DNA from: AV80 sp035536995
GTDB lineage: Bacteria > Verrucomicrobiota > Verrucomicrobiia > Chthoniobacterales > UBA10450
DNA: 64,000 bases
Reading direction: 5' to 3'
Assembly (NCBI GenBank): GCA_035536995.1
Contig: DATLNB010000034.1
Location: 1 to 64,000 of the forward strand
In this document: piece after piece, positions 50,965 to 59,133 of the stretch
Layout of the letters: the number at the start of each line of letters is the position of its first letter
Numbering within the stretch: position 1 is the first letter of the stretch
Program-made: the position numbers and the translations under genes
Notes under the pieces: model-generated
Database searches by the model: none
The model's input: only the letters and a program-made list of their open reading frames with translations
Told to the model about the DNA's origin: nothing

Positions 50965-51993
50965 ATGCAGGCGCTGGTCAAGCGAGAGCGTGAGCCGGGC
51001 CTCAATCTCGAAGAAGTTCCAATGCCGGAAATCGGGCCTAACGACGTCCTGATCCGGGTCCGGAAAGGTTCGATCTGCGGCACGGACGTTCACATTTACA
51101 ACTGGGACGCGTGGGCCCAGAAAACGATCCCGGTCCCGATGACGATCGGACACGAATTTGTCGGCGTGATCGAAAAAATCGGTGCCGGAGTGCACGACTT
51201 TAAGGAAGGCGATCTGGTTACGACCGAGGGCCACATCGTCTGTGGTCATTGCCGGAATTGCCTGGCCGGGCGCCGGCATCTTTGCCCGAATACCAAAGGG
51301 ATCGGAGTGAATCGCCCGGGCGGGTTCGCCGAATATGTTTCCGTCCCGAAAACAAATCTCTGGCGTTGCGATCCCAAAATCCCGCTCGACGTGATCTCGT
51401 GTTCGGACCCGTTAGGCAACGCGGTCCACACCGCGCTTTCTTTCGATCTGGTTGGCGAAGACGTCCTGATCACCGGGGCTGGGCCGATCGGCTGCATGGC
51501 GGTCCCGATCGCGAAGATGGCCGGAGCGCGCAAAGTCGTGATCACCGATATCAACCCTTACCGGCTCGACCTTGCACGGAAGATGGGCGCGACCCTCGCG
51601 GTTGACGTGCGCGAGCGCGATCTCCACGACGTGATGCGGGAGCTCGACATGCACGAAGGCTTCGACATCGGCCTCGAAATGTCGGGCAACCCAAAGGCTT
51701 TCACCGATATGCTCGACGTGATGGTCAACGGCGGCCGCATCGCCATGCTCGGTATCATGCCTGGCAGCGCCGCGATTGACTGGAACCTGGTCGTTTTCCA
51801 CGGCCTAACGATCAAGGGAATCTACGGCCGCGAGATGTTCGAAACCTGGTACAAAATGACGGCGCTCATCCAAAGCGGCCTCGATATTTCGCCGATCATC
51901 ACTCACCGCTTTGCCTACAGCGATTACCTCGAAGGGTTCGAGCTGATGAAGTCCGGCAACTCAGGCAAGATCATCCTCGATTGGGCGGCCTGA
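50965..51993 (+). CDS. tdh: L-threonine 3-dehydrogenase
   Basis: A 342-residue zinc-dependent, NAD-linked medium-chain dehydrogenase. It follows E. coli Tdh closely: 'SICGTDVHIYNWDAWAQKTIPVPM', 'GHEFVGVIEKIGAGV', the structural-zinc loop 'GHIVCGHCRNCLAGRRHLCPNT', 'GNAVHTALSFDLVGEDVLITGAGPIG' and 'GIYGREMFETWYKM'. It oxidises threonine to 2-amino-3-ketobutyrate, the substrate of Kbl (53831-55012). The ATG at 50965 is preferred over upstream TTG/GTG codons because it aligns with the E. coli start and has GGTGAG 7 bp upstream. Confidence 0.95.
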   Translation: MQALVKREREPGLNLEEVPMPEIGPNDVLIRVRKGSICGTDVHIYNWDAWAQKTIPVPMTIGHEFVGVIEKIGAGVHDFKEGDLVTTEGHIVCGHCRNCLAGRRHLCPNTKGIGVNRPGGFAEYVSVPKTNLWRCDPKIPLDVISCSDPLGNAVHTALSFDLVGEDVLITGAGPIGCMAVPIAKMAGARKVVITDINPYRLDLARKMGATLAVDVRERDLHDVMRELDMHEGFDIGLEMSGNPKAFTDMLDVMVNGGRIAMLGIMPGSAAIDWNLVVFHGLTIKGIYGREMFETWYKMTALIQSGLDISPIITHRFAYSDYLEGFELMKSGNSGKIILDWAA

Positions 51994-52036
51994 GCCGGCC
52001 AGACCCCATCGCGAGCGAGCGACGCCGAACGCCGCC

Positions 52037-52921
52037 ATGAAGTTTCCGTTCCGGATCTTTCGACGCCGGAAATTCCCCGTCACGGCCGGGATGATTTCGA
52101 GGCAGGAACAAGCCTGGTTTCGTAATTATGCTGCCAAGCTCTATACCGGCCGCGGCGCAATCGTCGATCTGGGTTGCTTCGTCGGCTCGACGACGATCTG
52201 TCTCGCGCAAGGACTCGAGATGAGTGCCGCTGCGAAAGGCGCGAAGATCCATGCCTACGACCAGTTCGTTTGGGACGCCGACTTCGCTCAATGGTGGACG
52301 GCGCAGAATCTCCCGGAGCCGGCCGTCACCGAAAACAGTTTCCTCCCGGAATTTCTGAAGCGAACCGCGCCTTTCAGCGACCGAATCGTCCTCCATCAGG
52401 AAGACCTCGCCCAGACCCGGTGGGAAAATGGCCCGATCGAATTCCTGCTGGTCGATGCGATGAAATCGCCGGCCCTCGCGCACAAGATCGCGTTAACCTT
52501 TTTTTCGGCGCTAACTCCGGGAACCAGTTACCTGGCGCATCAGGATTTCGCGCACGTTTACACACCGTGGATCCATCTCCTTCAATACCGCCTGCGCGTT
52601 TGCTTTAGCCTGGCTGCGGACATTCCGCGTTCGGCCAGCGTGGTTTTCAAATGCGAAAAACAAGTTCGGCTCGAGAGCGTCGCGCCTTTGATCTTCGATT
52701 CGCCTGCAGAAATCGAAGCCACGTTCGATTATTCGCTCACACTCGTCTCGGATGACAAAAAGCCGAGCATTGTCGCCGCTCACGCTTTCGCCTGGTTCGA
52801 GCGAGGGGAGTTTCGGCGCGCCCAGCAGGTTGTGGAAGCGAACCCGTGGGGTTCAGCATCCCTGAGCGGTGAGCTCGAGATGATTACGGACTTGATTCGG
52901 CAAAAGCTCGGCGGCGGCTAA
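52037..52921 (+). CDS. Class I SAM-dependent methyltransferase-like protein
   Basis: A 294-residue protein. 'GAIVDLGCFVGSTTICLAQGL' at about 40-60 looks like the SAM-binding loop, and 'IEFLLVDAMKSPALAHKI' like the later acidic strand of macrocin/TylF-type methyltransferases ('LDGD'). The C-terminal region (about 200-290) is unrecognised and includes 'AAHAFAWFERGEFRRAQQVVEANPW', reminiscent of a single TPR-like helix pair. Between tdh and a convergent lipoprotein gene. The acceptor is unknown, and it could be an inactive fold. Confidence 0.68.
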   Translation: MKFPFRIFRRRKFPVTAGMISRQEQAWFRNYAAKLYTGRGAIVDLGCFVGSTTICLAQGLEMSAAAKGAKIHAYDQFVWDADFAQWWTAQNLPEPAVTENSFLPEFLKRTAPFSDRIVLHQEDLAQTRWENGPIEFLLVDAMKSPALAHKIALTFFSALTPGTSYLAHQDFAHVYTPWIHLLQYRLRVCFSLAADIPRSASVVFKCEKQVRLESVAPLIFDSPAEIEATFDYSLTLVSDDKKPSIVAAHAFAWFERGEFRRAQQVVEANPWGSASLSGELEMITDLIRQKLGGG

Positions 52922-52931
52922 ACCGTCTCGC

Positions 52932-53660
52932 CTATTCCAGACCAGCCGCGGCCGCTTCGTTGCCCTGAAGCTCCAAAACCATCCGGCGAATGTGCCGGTA
53001 ACCCTGATGCCCCTGGAGCAGGCGCAGGCTGGCATTCGGGTCGCCCCATTGCAAAATCTGGATGTTCTCTTCCCGCGCGCCCCAGGAATTCATCGCACTC
53101 CGCGACGGCATGTAGAGATCGATCGTATTCCGGCCGGCAAGCGCCCATCCGTAATCTTCCACGCGATACACCTGGCCTGTCGAAATGAGCCGAAAAACGG
53201 TCCCGGCCGGCCAGCGCGACCAGTCCGCCGCAGCGCTTCCGATTTGCGGCTTGCGCGTCACGACAACGCGCTTGGTCCCCTTTTTCGTTTTTACCAGCTT
53301 GGTTGTCTTCGTTTCCTTGAGGGAAAAGCTCTCCAGCGCCGGCGTATAGGAAGCCTTTCGGAATCCGGGCGAGTCATCGCCAGTCACGGCTGTCGCTCGC
53401 GGCGTGTATTCAGCAGCGCGGATGGCGCCGCTGGCCGCGCGCAGTCGTCCACCCAGCGCGGTCCGGTTTCCGTACTCTAGATGGTCGGACTCGGTGTGGG
53501 TGTAAGCGGTTGTCCGCACGTTTTGGAAATCGCGTTTGGCCAGGGGTGGCTCGTATTTCGGGAGGGAGCTGGTGCGACGAGTCGGTGTGCTCTCACAAGC
53601 GCCGAGAAAAAGCGCGATTACCGCGACACTCGGAAGAAGAAGATAGGTTGGAATGCGCAA
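52932..53660 (-). CDS. 3D-domain (RlpA/MltA-like double-psi barrel) lipoprotein
   Basis: A 242-residue protein with a lipoprotein signal ending 'ALFLGAC' (Cys about 21). 'VRTTAYTHTESDH' followed much later by 'WPAGTVFRLISTGQVYRVEDYGWALAGRNTIDLYMPSRSAMNSWGAR' is the 3D-domain pattern, with the three Asp-like positions (D in 'VEDYGW', D in 'TIDLYM'). Such barrels bind or cut peptidoglycan. A Lys/Thr-rich stretch is inserted in the middle (about 110-145). TTG start, with no ATG nearby; no clear ribosome-binding site. Confidence 0.78.
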   Translation of the reverse strand: MRIPTYLLLPSVAVIALFLGACESTPTRRTSSLPKYEPPLAKRDFQNVRTTAYTHTESDHLEYGNRTALGGRLRAASGAIRAAEYTPRATAVTGDDSPGFRKASYTPALESFSLKETKTTKLVKTKKGTKRVVVTRKPQIGSAAADWSRWPAGTVFRLISTGQVYRVEDYGWALAGRNTIDLYMPSRSAMNSWGAREENIQILQWGDPNASLRLLQGHQGYRHIRRMVLELQGNEAAAAGLE

Positions 53661-53830
53661 CGCCGGGGTTATTAACAGTTATTCACAACCACATGCAAGA
53701 GTATTTTTTTGGAAACCGAAACGCCCCGATCACTACATACGGTTGCCGCGTCAGGTAAGAGCGCTGGTCGGATAACCGCAGGCGAATTGATTAACTTTGT
53801 CGCTTCGTCGCGAACTGTTATCCTCCTCTC

Positions 53831-55012
53831 ATGCTCGCGGAATTCGATCAGAGGCTCGCCAACACGCTCGCAGAGATCAGGTCGCAGGGTCTGTACAAGT
53901 CCGAGCGCATCATTACTTCACCGCAGGACGCGAAGATCGGGATCGCCGGGGGCCGCCAGGTCCTCAATATGTGCGCGAACAATTACCTCGGGCTGGCCGA
54001 TCATCCCGCGCTCATAGCCGCCGCGAAGGAAGCTCTCGATTCCCACGGATTCGGAATGGCTTCGGTCCGTTTTATCTGCGGCACGCAGGACATTCACAAG
54101 GATCTCGAGGACGAGCTCACCCGGTTTTTGGGAACAGAAGATACGATCCTCTACCCTTCGGCGTTCGACGCGAACGGCGGCCTCTTCGAGACATTGCTCG
54201 GCCCGGAAGACGCGGTTATCTCCGACGAATTAAATCACGCATCGATCATTGACGGCATCCGCCTCTGCAAGGCGCAACGCTATCGTTACAAACACAACGA
54301 CATGGCGGACCTCGAGGCGAAGCTCGCCGAAGCGAAAGACGCGCGCCTTCGTCTCATCGCGACCGATGGCTGCTTCTCCATGGATGGAACCATCGCGGAC
54401 CTCGGAGCCATTTGCGATCTCGCCGAAAAACACGGCGCGCTCACCATGATCGACGACGCGCATGCCACCGGCTTTCTTGGGCGCACTGGCCGCGGCACGC
54501 ATGAATATCGCGGGGTGATGGGCCGGATAGACATCATCACCGGCACGCTCGGTAAGGCGCTCGGCGGGGCGAGCGGAGGCTTTACCAGTGCGCGCAAGCG
54601 GATTGTGGAGTTACTCCGGCAACGCTCACGCCCGTACCTCTTTTCCAATAGCGTGGCACCGCACATCGTTGCCGCCACCATCAAAGCGCTCGAAGTCCTT
54701 AGCGAATCGACCGAGCTCCGGGACAAGCTGGAAGAAAACACCAATTATTTTCGCGCGGCGCTGGTCGAGCGGGGCCTGACCATTAAACCGGGCACGCATC
54801 CGATCGTGCCGATCATGCTGGGCGACGCCGCGCTTTCCCAGAAATTCGCGGCCCGGATGCTGGAGAAAGGCGTTTACGTTATCGGGTTTTTCTATCCGGT
54901 CGTGCCGCACGGGACTGCGCGCGTGCGGACCCAGGTCTCGGCCGCGCATTCCCGCGAAGACCTTGAGTTCGCCGTGAATGCGTTCGCCGAAACTAACGCG
55001 GAGCTGAAGTAG
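53831..55012 (+). CDS. kbl: Glycine C-acetyltransferase (2-amino-3-ketobutyrate CoA ligase)
   Basis: A 393-residue PLP enzyme of the alpha-oxoamine synthase family. It has the short Kbl-type N-terminus 'LANTLAEIRSQGLYKSERIITSPQ' and 'LNMCANNYLGLADHP', 'SVRFICGTQDIHKDLE', the cofactor pair in 'MIDDAHATGFLGRTGRGTHE', and the Schiff-base Lys in 'GTLGKALGGASGGF'. With tdh it splits threonine into glycine and acetyl-CoA. It is clearly distinct from the SPT-like enzyme at 8855, which has a longer front and 'GTFSKAFG'. tdh and kbl are 1.8 kb apart here rather than adjacent. Confidence 0.95.
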   Translation: MLAEFDQRLANTLAEIRSQGLYKSERIITSPQDAKIGIAGGRQVLNMCANNYLGLADHPALIAAAKEALDSHGFGMASVRFICGTQDIHKDLEDELTRFLGTEDTILYPSAFDANGGLFETLLGPEDAVISDELNHASIIDGIRLCKAQRYRYKHNDMADLEAKLAEAKDARLRLIATDGCFSMDGTIADLGAICDLAEKHGALTMIDDAHATGFLGRTGRGTHEYRGVMGRIDIITGTLGKALGGASGGFTSARKRIVELLRQRSRPYLFSNSVAPHIVAATIKALEVLSESTELRDKLEENTNYFRAALVERGLTIKPGTHPIVPIMLGDAALSQKFAARMLEKGVYVIGFFYPVVPHGTARVRTQVSAAHSREDLEFAVNAFAETNAELK

Positions 55013-55367
55013 TTAGGGACGGCGCCATGCGCCGTCCGCGAAGGTCAACCGCTGTCGCCGCAGCACGGCGTCGCTCAGGTGTTTTCGGGCAGTCATGCGA
55101 AGCGCGCCTTCGAATTGGGGCAACACGGGCCCGAAGAGCCGAAGGGATTAAAGCCCGGAGTGACGCGAAGCGAACTCCGGGACAAAGCGAAATATGTTAG
55201 AAAGCCCCGGCAGGGGCGGCGGAACGGGCTAAATCAGCGTTCGCAAATTTCCGTCACCCCGCCAGCGGGGTTCCGATTCTGATGGGACTATCATCCCGGA
55301 GTTCGCTTCGCTCGCTCCGGGCTTTATTCCGTCGCGCCTTCGGCGTTGAAGAAGCAGAGCGCTGTTT
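55013..55367. repeat. 355-bp intergenic region filled with palindromic repeats
   Basis: No credible gene. From left to right: a GGACGGCGC/GCGCCGTCC hairpin (55017-55037), and a long-range inverted pair TAAAGCCCGGAGT...CTCCGGG (55149-55181) with its near-perfect inverse at 55295-55326. Between them lie AGCCCCGGCAGGGGC (55202-55216) and CACCCCGCCAGCGGGGT (55256-55272). A CGTCGCGCCTTCGGCG hairpin follows near 55330-55345. The GCCCCG...GGGGC words are typical intergenic repeats of PVC bacteria. Confidence 0.8.
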
Positions 55368-56555
55368 CTACCTGTGCAGGGCGATGCTGGATCCCACCCA
55401 GGTCTTTTCCTTGTTGAAATCGACCCCCATCATTTTGCCCTGGCTCATCCGGACCAGATTGTTTACCAGGATGGGCGCCGGATCGCCCTCGGGCCAGACG
55501 AACATCATCCGGATTTCCGCTTTCGATTTCGGGCCGTCTATCGTCTGAACGAATTCAGCGTACTGCACTTTCTTCTGCAGGATCCATTCGCGGGGCTTTT
55601 CCAGCGACCCCAGTTTTTCCCGGGTCGGTTCCATATCGACACCGAGGCCGGCGAAGGAATAGAGCGGCTTCAAGACGTAGTCCTCGATTGTTTCCCCTTC
55701 CGGGAATTCATCGGCAAAATACGCGGGCGAGGTGTGCCGGGTTTTCAGGAAGGGCAGCGAATGTTTGCTGATCCGGAAATACCAATTCGGGTGTCCGACC
55801 CAGGCGACGTCGAGATCCTCCTGAAACCGGAACGGCAAATCCAGATCAGGCCTGCGAATCAGCTCGTCGAAGATGACGCGGTTATAAATGCGCTCGATTC
55901 GCTCTTCCCGCCCGTCCCGATCGTAAAACAGATCGCGGCCTCTTTTTCTCAGGGCTGTCAGGCAAACCGGACGAATGCCGAGGAGCGTTGCGGTCGCAGC
56001 AAAATCGATTCGCGTCTTTTGTTTTTCGGGTTCGATCTCGAGCAACACCACATTCTTCGGATCAACACCCGCCAGGATCGTGCGCCGCAGGATTTCGACG
56101 TAAGCCTCGTCCTTGATGCCACCGAACGACGACGTCCATTCGCGCGGGATCGCCGGATACGCCTTCCGGAGGCAATGAAGAATAAGGAGCTGAAATCCGA
56201 ACAGGCTTGGAAACGCCTGAAGCTCAATCAGCCGGGGAACCAATTGCCCGCCTTCGGTGCAGATCCCGAAATCCACCACGATGAAATTTGGGTGCGAGGA
56301 TTCGCGCGGAACTTCCAGGCCATCCGGGATCGCCGTCGCCGCGTGCCCGCGAAAATGCTCGGTCTGAGTGGCCGCCACGATCTCCTCCGCCGCGGCCACG
56401 ACCTCATTCGTGAACTCGTTGGTCAGGAAAATCGGCGTTTCCGAAACCCGGAAATCGGCCGGCCATTTTTCGGTCTCGTTTACGCAACGCACGAGCGCCG
56501 CGTATTTCTCCGCCGAGAAATCAGCGTTGAAGCGCGAACGAAGCTCCGGATCCAC
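55368..56555 (-). CDS. Putative ATP-grasp amide ligase, glutathionylspermidine-synthase-like
   Basis: A 395-residue protein. An acidic metal-type motif comes early ('VVDFGICTEG' and 'PRLIELQAFPSLFGFQ', about 110-145) and the ATP-binding Lys motif later ('DYVLKPLYSFAGLGV', about 295-310), then 'EWILQKKV' and 'AEIRMMFVW'. This reversed order is that of the glutathionylspermidine-synthase/circularly permuted ATP-grasp group. Reading as an enzyme is tentative. It is the last gene of a minus operon with two other ligase-type genes, 21 bp after the small gene. Expected chemistry: ATP-dependent amide bond formation. Confidence 0.62.
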   Translation of the reverse strand: MDPELRSRFNADFSAEKYAALVRCVNETEKWPADFRVSETPIFLTNEFTNEVVAAAEEIVAATQTEHFRGHAATAIPDGLEVPRESSHPNFIVVDFGICTEGGQLVPRLIELQAFPSLFGFQLLILHCLRKAYPAIPREWTSSFGGIKDEAYVEILRRTILAGVDPKNVVLLEIEPEKQKTRIDFAATATLLGIRPVCLTALRKRGRDLFYDRDGREERIERIYNRVIFDELIRRPDLDLPFRFQEDLDVAWVGHPNWYFRISKHSLPFLKTRHTSPAYFADEFPEGETIEDYVLKPLYSFAGLGVDMEPTREKLGSLEKPREWILQKKVQYAEFVQTIDGPKSKAEIRMMFVWPEGDPAPILVNNLVRMSQGKMMGVDFNKEKTWVGSSIALHR

Positions 56556-56576
56556 GATTCGACGGTGCCGCCCGCT

Positions 56577-56789
56577 CTACTCTCCGTTTTTTTCGACTAC
56601 CGAGTTGATATGGAGCGTTCGAAGAATGGCGCTCGTTCCCTGGTCATCAAAAACGACCACGCGATTCCCTCCCGGAGCGATGTGCGCGTGATCAATGGTA
56701 GGGACTGAATACTCGTGACCGGCGGATGTTCGAACGGAAAATGGAATGAAAGGCGTCCGTTCCAGGCGTTTCCGGATCTCGTCAACCAT
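56577..56789 (-). CDS. Small protein, paralogue of the one at 46855-47091
   Basis: 70 residues: 'RKRLERTPFIPFSVRTSAGHEYSVPTIDHAHIAPGGNRVVVFDDQG'. The 'PFxPF-V...G...V' and 'VVVxDDxG' words are shared with the protein before ispG. It starts 9 bp after the M29 peptidase stop and ends 21 bp before the GSP-synthase-like gene, so it is part of that operon. Function unknown; too short for an enzyme, so perhaps a partner protein or just a widespread small family. Confidence 0.72.
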   Translation of the reverse strand: MVDEIRKRLERTPFIPFSVRTSAGHEYSVPTIDHAHIAPGGNRVVVFDDQGTSAILRTLHINSVVEKNGE

Positions 56790-56798
56790 GCCGCGAAT

Positions 56799-57818
56799 TT
56801 ACACCAAAAACTTTCCACCCTCCATGACCTTCTGGTCGTCGAACCAGATGTCGAAGTCGCGCCCGACGCAGTCGATGTGCGTTTTCGAAATCCAATCCGC
56901 GCCGGTGTGCTCACTGTAAGGATGCCCAAATGCAATATGGATACCGGGGATTTTCTCGTCCTGTAAAATGTTGCCGATCACCTGGGTGCACGCGGTGTTC
57001 GTCCCGACTGCGAATTCCCCCACGCGGTTGCTGTTTTCGTCTGTGCTCGTGTAAGCGCGGAATTCCTCGAGCAGTTCCTTGTTCTCGCATTGCAGGTCGC
57101 GGATCCGATTGCCCTCGATCTCGATCCGGAGCGGGGTCGCCTTGATGTCGCCGTATTTCGCACAAAGATAATCGCCCACCACGCCGTCCACCACGAAGAC
57201 GCCGCTTGAGTTCTTCGGCGACGTGAAAATCTCGCCCCCCGGCAGGTTCCCCCATTTGTCCCGCGTGATAATGCCGCTCGTTTTCAGCCACTTCAGTTTC
57301 GGCGAAAACTCCGCTTCGTAATCGGTCCCCGCCGGTGTCCAGCATTTTATCCGCTCGGCCATCCGAGCCCGGGAAACCAGCCGCTGGCTCAACGCATCCA
57401 CCGCGAGAAAATCGGCCCGCATTCCTTCGAGCATGATCTGGCGGGTGATGTTTACCATGTGGCCGTGGCGGATCCGGTTCCGGTTCACCACGTCGCTCAT
57501 TTGCATCCGCGAGCGCAGCTCACCCCGCTGGGTTTGCGCGCAGAAGATACTGACCTGCGACAGAGCCAAATCCTCGAGGATGATCGCCGGCATGTCCGTC
57601 AGTGGCCGCTCCGCGTATTCCTCCAGAAGGAAGACCGCATGGTCAGCCCCGACTTCCTCGACTTCGGCTTGCAACGCCGCAGCGATTTCGCGCGTCGCTT
57701 CATCGGTAATAATCGTGATCCGCTCTTCCGGCTTGAGCCGGAGGCAATCGCGGATCGCGTTCCGTGCTCCCGGAAGCAATTCCGGATCGACGGCTATGGT
57801 GTGGGCGCGGTCTGGCAT
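56799..57818 (-). CDS. M29-type aminopeptidase (COG2309-like)
   Basis: A 339-residue protein. The C-terminal metallopeptidase core of the AmpS/M29 group is visible: 'NLPGGEIFTSP' (Glu ligand), 'RVGEFAVGTN' (Glu ligand) and 'GIHIAFGHPYSEHTG' with 'KTHIDCV' (His and Asp ligands). It is shorter than AmpS (about 410), lacking part of the front domain. In this operon of ligases it might trim or mature a peptide product, or itself recognise a peptide carrier. Start ATG at 57818. Confidence 0.82.
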   Translation of the reverse strand: MPDRAHTIAVDPELLPGARNAIRDCLRLKPEERITIITDEATREIAAALQAEVEEVGADHAVFLLEEYAERPLTDMPAIILEDLALSQVSIFCAQTQRGELRSRMQMSDVVNRNRIRHGHMVNITRQIMLEGMRADFLAVDALSQRLVSRARMAERIKCWTPAGTDYEAEFSPKLKWLKTSGIITRDKWGNLPGGEIFTSPKNSSGVFVVDGVVGDYLCAKYGDIKATPLRIEIEGNRIRDLQCENKELLEEFRAYTSTDENSNRVGEFAVGTNTACTQVIGNILQDEKIPGIHIAFGHPYSEHTGADWISKTHIDCVGRDFDIWFDDQKVMEGGKFLV

Positions 57819-57901
57819 GGCGAAAGAGCGGAGAGCATTACGCGGAATTCCGGCCGCAGCAATCGCGGAACGTTATCGGGAAAATCACGACCCGGCTCCG
57901 G

Positions 57902-59020
57902 TCAAAGCACCGACAACCCTTCATAAGTCTCAGCGACGATGTGGTCCACGACCGCCTTCATGTCGTTCGTTTGATGGAAGACCGCGAGCTGGCGATCGGC
58001 GCCGGTTCCTTCCCGCATGATCCGCTCGATATGTGCAATCTCGCGTTTGCTTCCGAGTTCATCGACTTCAGTGGAGACGAATTCGAGTAGCTCGTTCACG
58101 AGACTCCTGGTTTCGACTTCGGTTTCACGGCCGAAATCGATCAGCTTTCCTTCCAGGCCGTAACGGGAGGCGCGCCAGCGATTTTCATCGAGCAAACGGC
58201 GCCGGTAAACGCGGAAAGTGGTGTTGTGCTTGAGGAGTTTGTAGAGCTTCGCGATGACGGCCTGAATCAGCGCGGCGAGCGCGAGGGTGTCCTCCACCCG
58301 GGTTTGCGCATCGCAGACGCGCATTTCCAGGGTGTCGAAAAACGGATGGAGCCGGATGTCCCACCAGATCTTTTTTGGATTATCGATGCACCCCGTTTTC
58401 ACAAGGAGCTTGCAAAAATCCTCATACTCCGAAAGGGACTCGAAGGCGTCGGGAATGCCTGTGCGCGGAAAACGCTCGAACACTTTCAAGCGATAGCCTT
58501 TCAGGCCGGTATCCTGGCCGACCCAGAATGGTGAATTGGCCGAGAGCGCATAAATGTGGGGCAGAAAATAACGCACCTGGTTCATCACGTGAATGGCAGA
58601 CTCCCGGCTCGGGATTCCGACGTGAACATGCAGGCCGAAAATGAGGTTGGCCCGGGCGAGGCGCTGCATGTCTTTCACGATTTCCTTGTAACGCTCCCCT
58701 TCCGTAATCAGCTGGTCGCGCCAGTTTGAAAACGGATGAGTGCCAGCCGAGGCGATTCGCAAGCCTGCCCTGTTCGCCAGGGAAGCGAGCTTGCTCCGCA
58801 GCTCGACGACGTGTTCCCGCGCATTGTCGATGGACAAACAAATTTCCGTCCCGAGCTCGACCACTGACTGGTGCATCTCGGGCTTGATCTGCTCTTTGAG
58901 CAGGACTTTGCCGCCCTCCAGGATTTCGTGGATGTGCGATCGCAGCTCGCGCGTCTCCGGATCGACAATCGCGAATTCTTCTTCAATCCCGAGGGTAAAC
59001 GTATGGTTCGTGGCCGGCAT
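57902..59020 (-). CDS. YbdK/GCS2-family carboxylate-amine ligase
   Basis: A 372-residue enzyme of the glutamate-cysteine ligase type 2 family. The start 'FTLGIEEEFAIVDPETREL' carries the metal-binding Glu cluster. 'RIASAGTHPFSNW' and 'NLIFGLHVHVGIP' are family motifs, followed by 'LSANSPFWVGQDTGLKGYR' and 'WDIRLHPFFDTLEMRVCDAQT'. It joins the gamma- or alpha-carboxyl of an amino acid to an amine using ATP. The length fits YbdK (372). Relatives have weak gamma-glutamylcysteine activity; the true substrate here is unknown. Confidence 0.9.
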   Translation of the reverse strand: MPATNHTFTLGIEEEFAIVDPETRELRSHIHEILEGGKVLLKEQIKPEMHQSVVELGTEICLSIDNAREHVVELRSKLASLANRAGLRIASAGTHPFSNWRDQLITEGERYKEIVKDMQRLARANLIFGLHVHVGIPSRESAIHVMNQVRYFLPHIYALSANSPFWVGQDTGLKGYRLKVFERFPRTGIPDAFESLSEYEDFCKLLVKTGCIDNPKKIWWDIRLHPFFDTLEMRVCDAQTRVEDTLALAALIQAVIAKLYKLLKHNTTFRVYRRRLLDENRWRASRYGLEGKLIDFGRETEVETRSLVNELLEFVSTEVDELGSKREIAHIERIMREGTGADRQLAVFHQTNDMKAVVDHIVAETYEGLSVL

Positions 59021-59038
59021 GGATTACAGGAAAAGTGT

Positions 59039-59124
59039 CCACAGATTACGCAGATTTACACAGATTAAATCGAAGCAGCGGACCTCCCCGTCCCTTAATC
59101 TGTGTAAATCTGCGTAATCTGTGG
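59039..59124. repeat. Perfect 30-bp inverted repeat of the CAGATTACG class
   Basis: Left arm 59039-59068 and right arm 59095-59124 are exact inverses over all 30 bp, with a 26-bp loop. Within each arm the word CAGATT recurs at about 10-bp intervals. It lies between the ATP-grasp gene and the carboxylate-amine ligase gene and could form a very stable hairpin in their transcript. Confidence 0.92.
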
Positions 59125-59133
59125 ATGAAAAAC

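Noticed and set aside
53831..55012. A second serine palmitoyltransferase
   Set aside because: The short N-terminus, 'GTLGKALGGASGG' and the nearby tdh identify it as Kbl.
55374..56708. Long plus-strand frame opposite the GSP-synthase-like gene
   Set aside because: The minus-strand protein has ordered ATP-grasp-like motifs and operon spacing. The plus frame is Arg/Pro/His-rich with no motif and covers the start of the small gene too.
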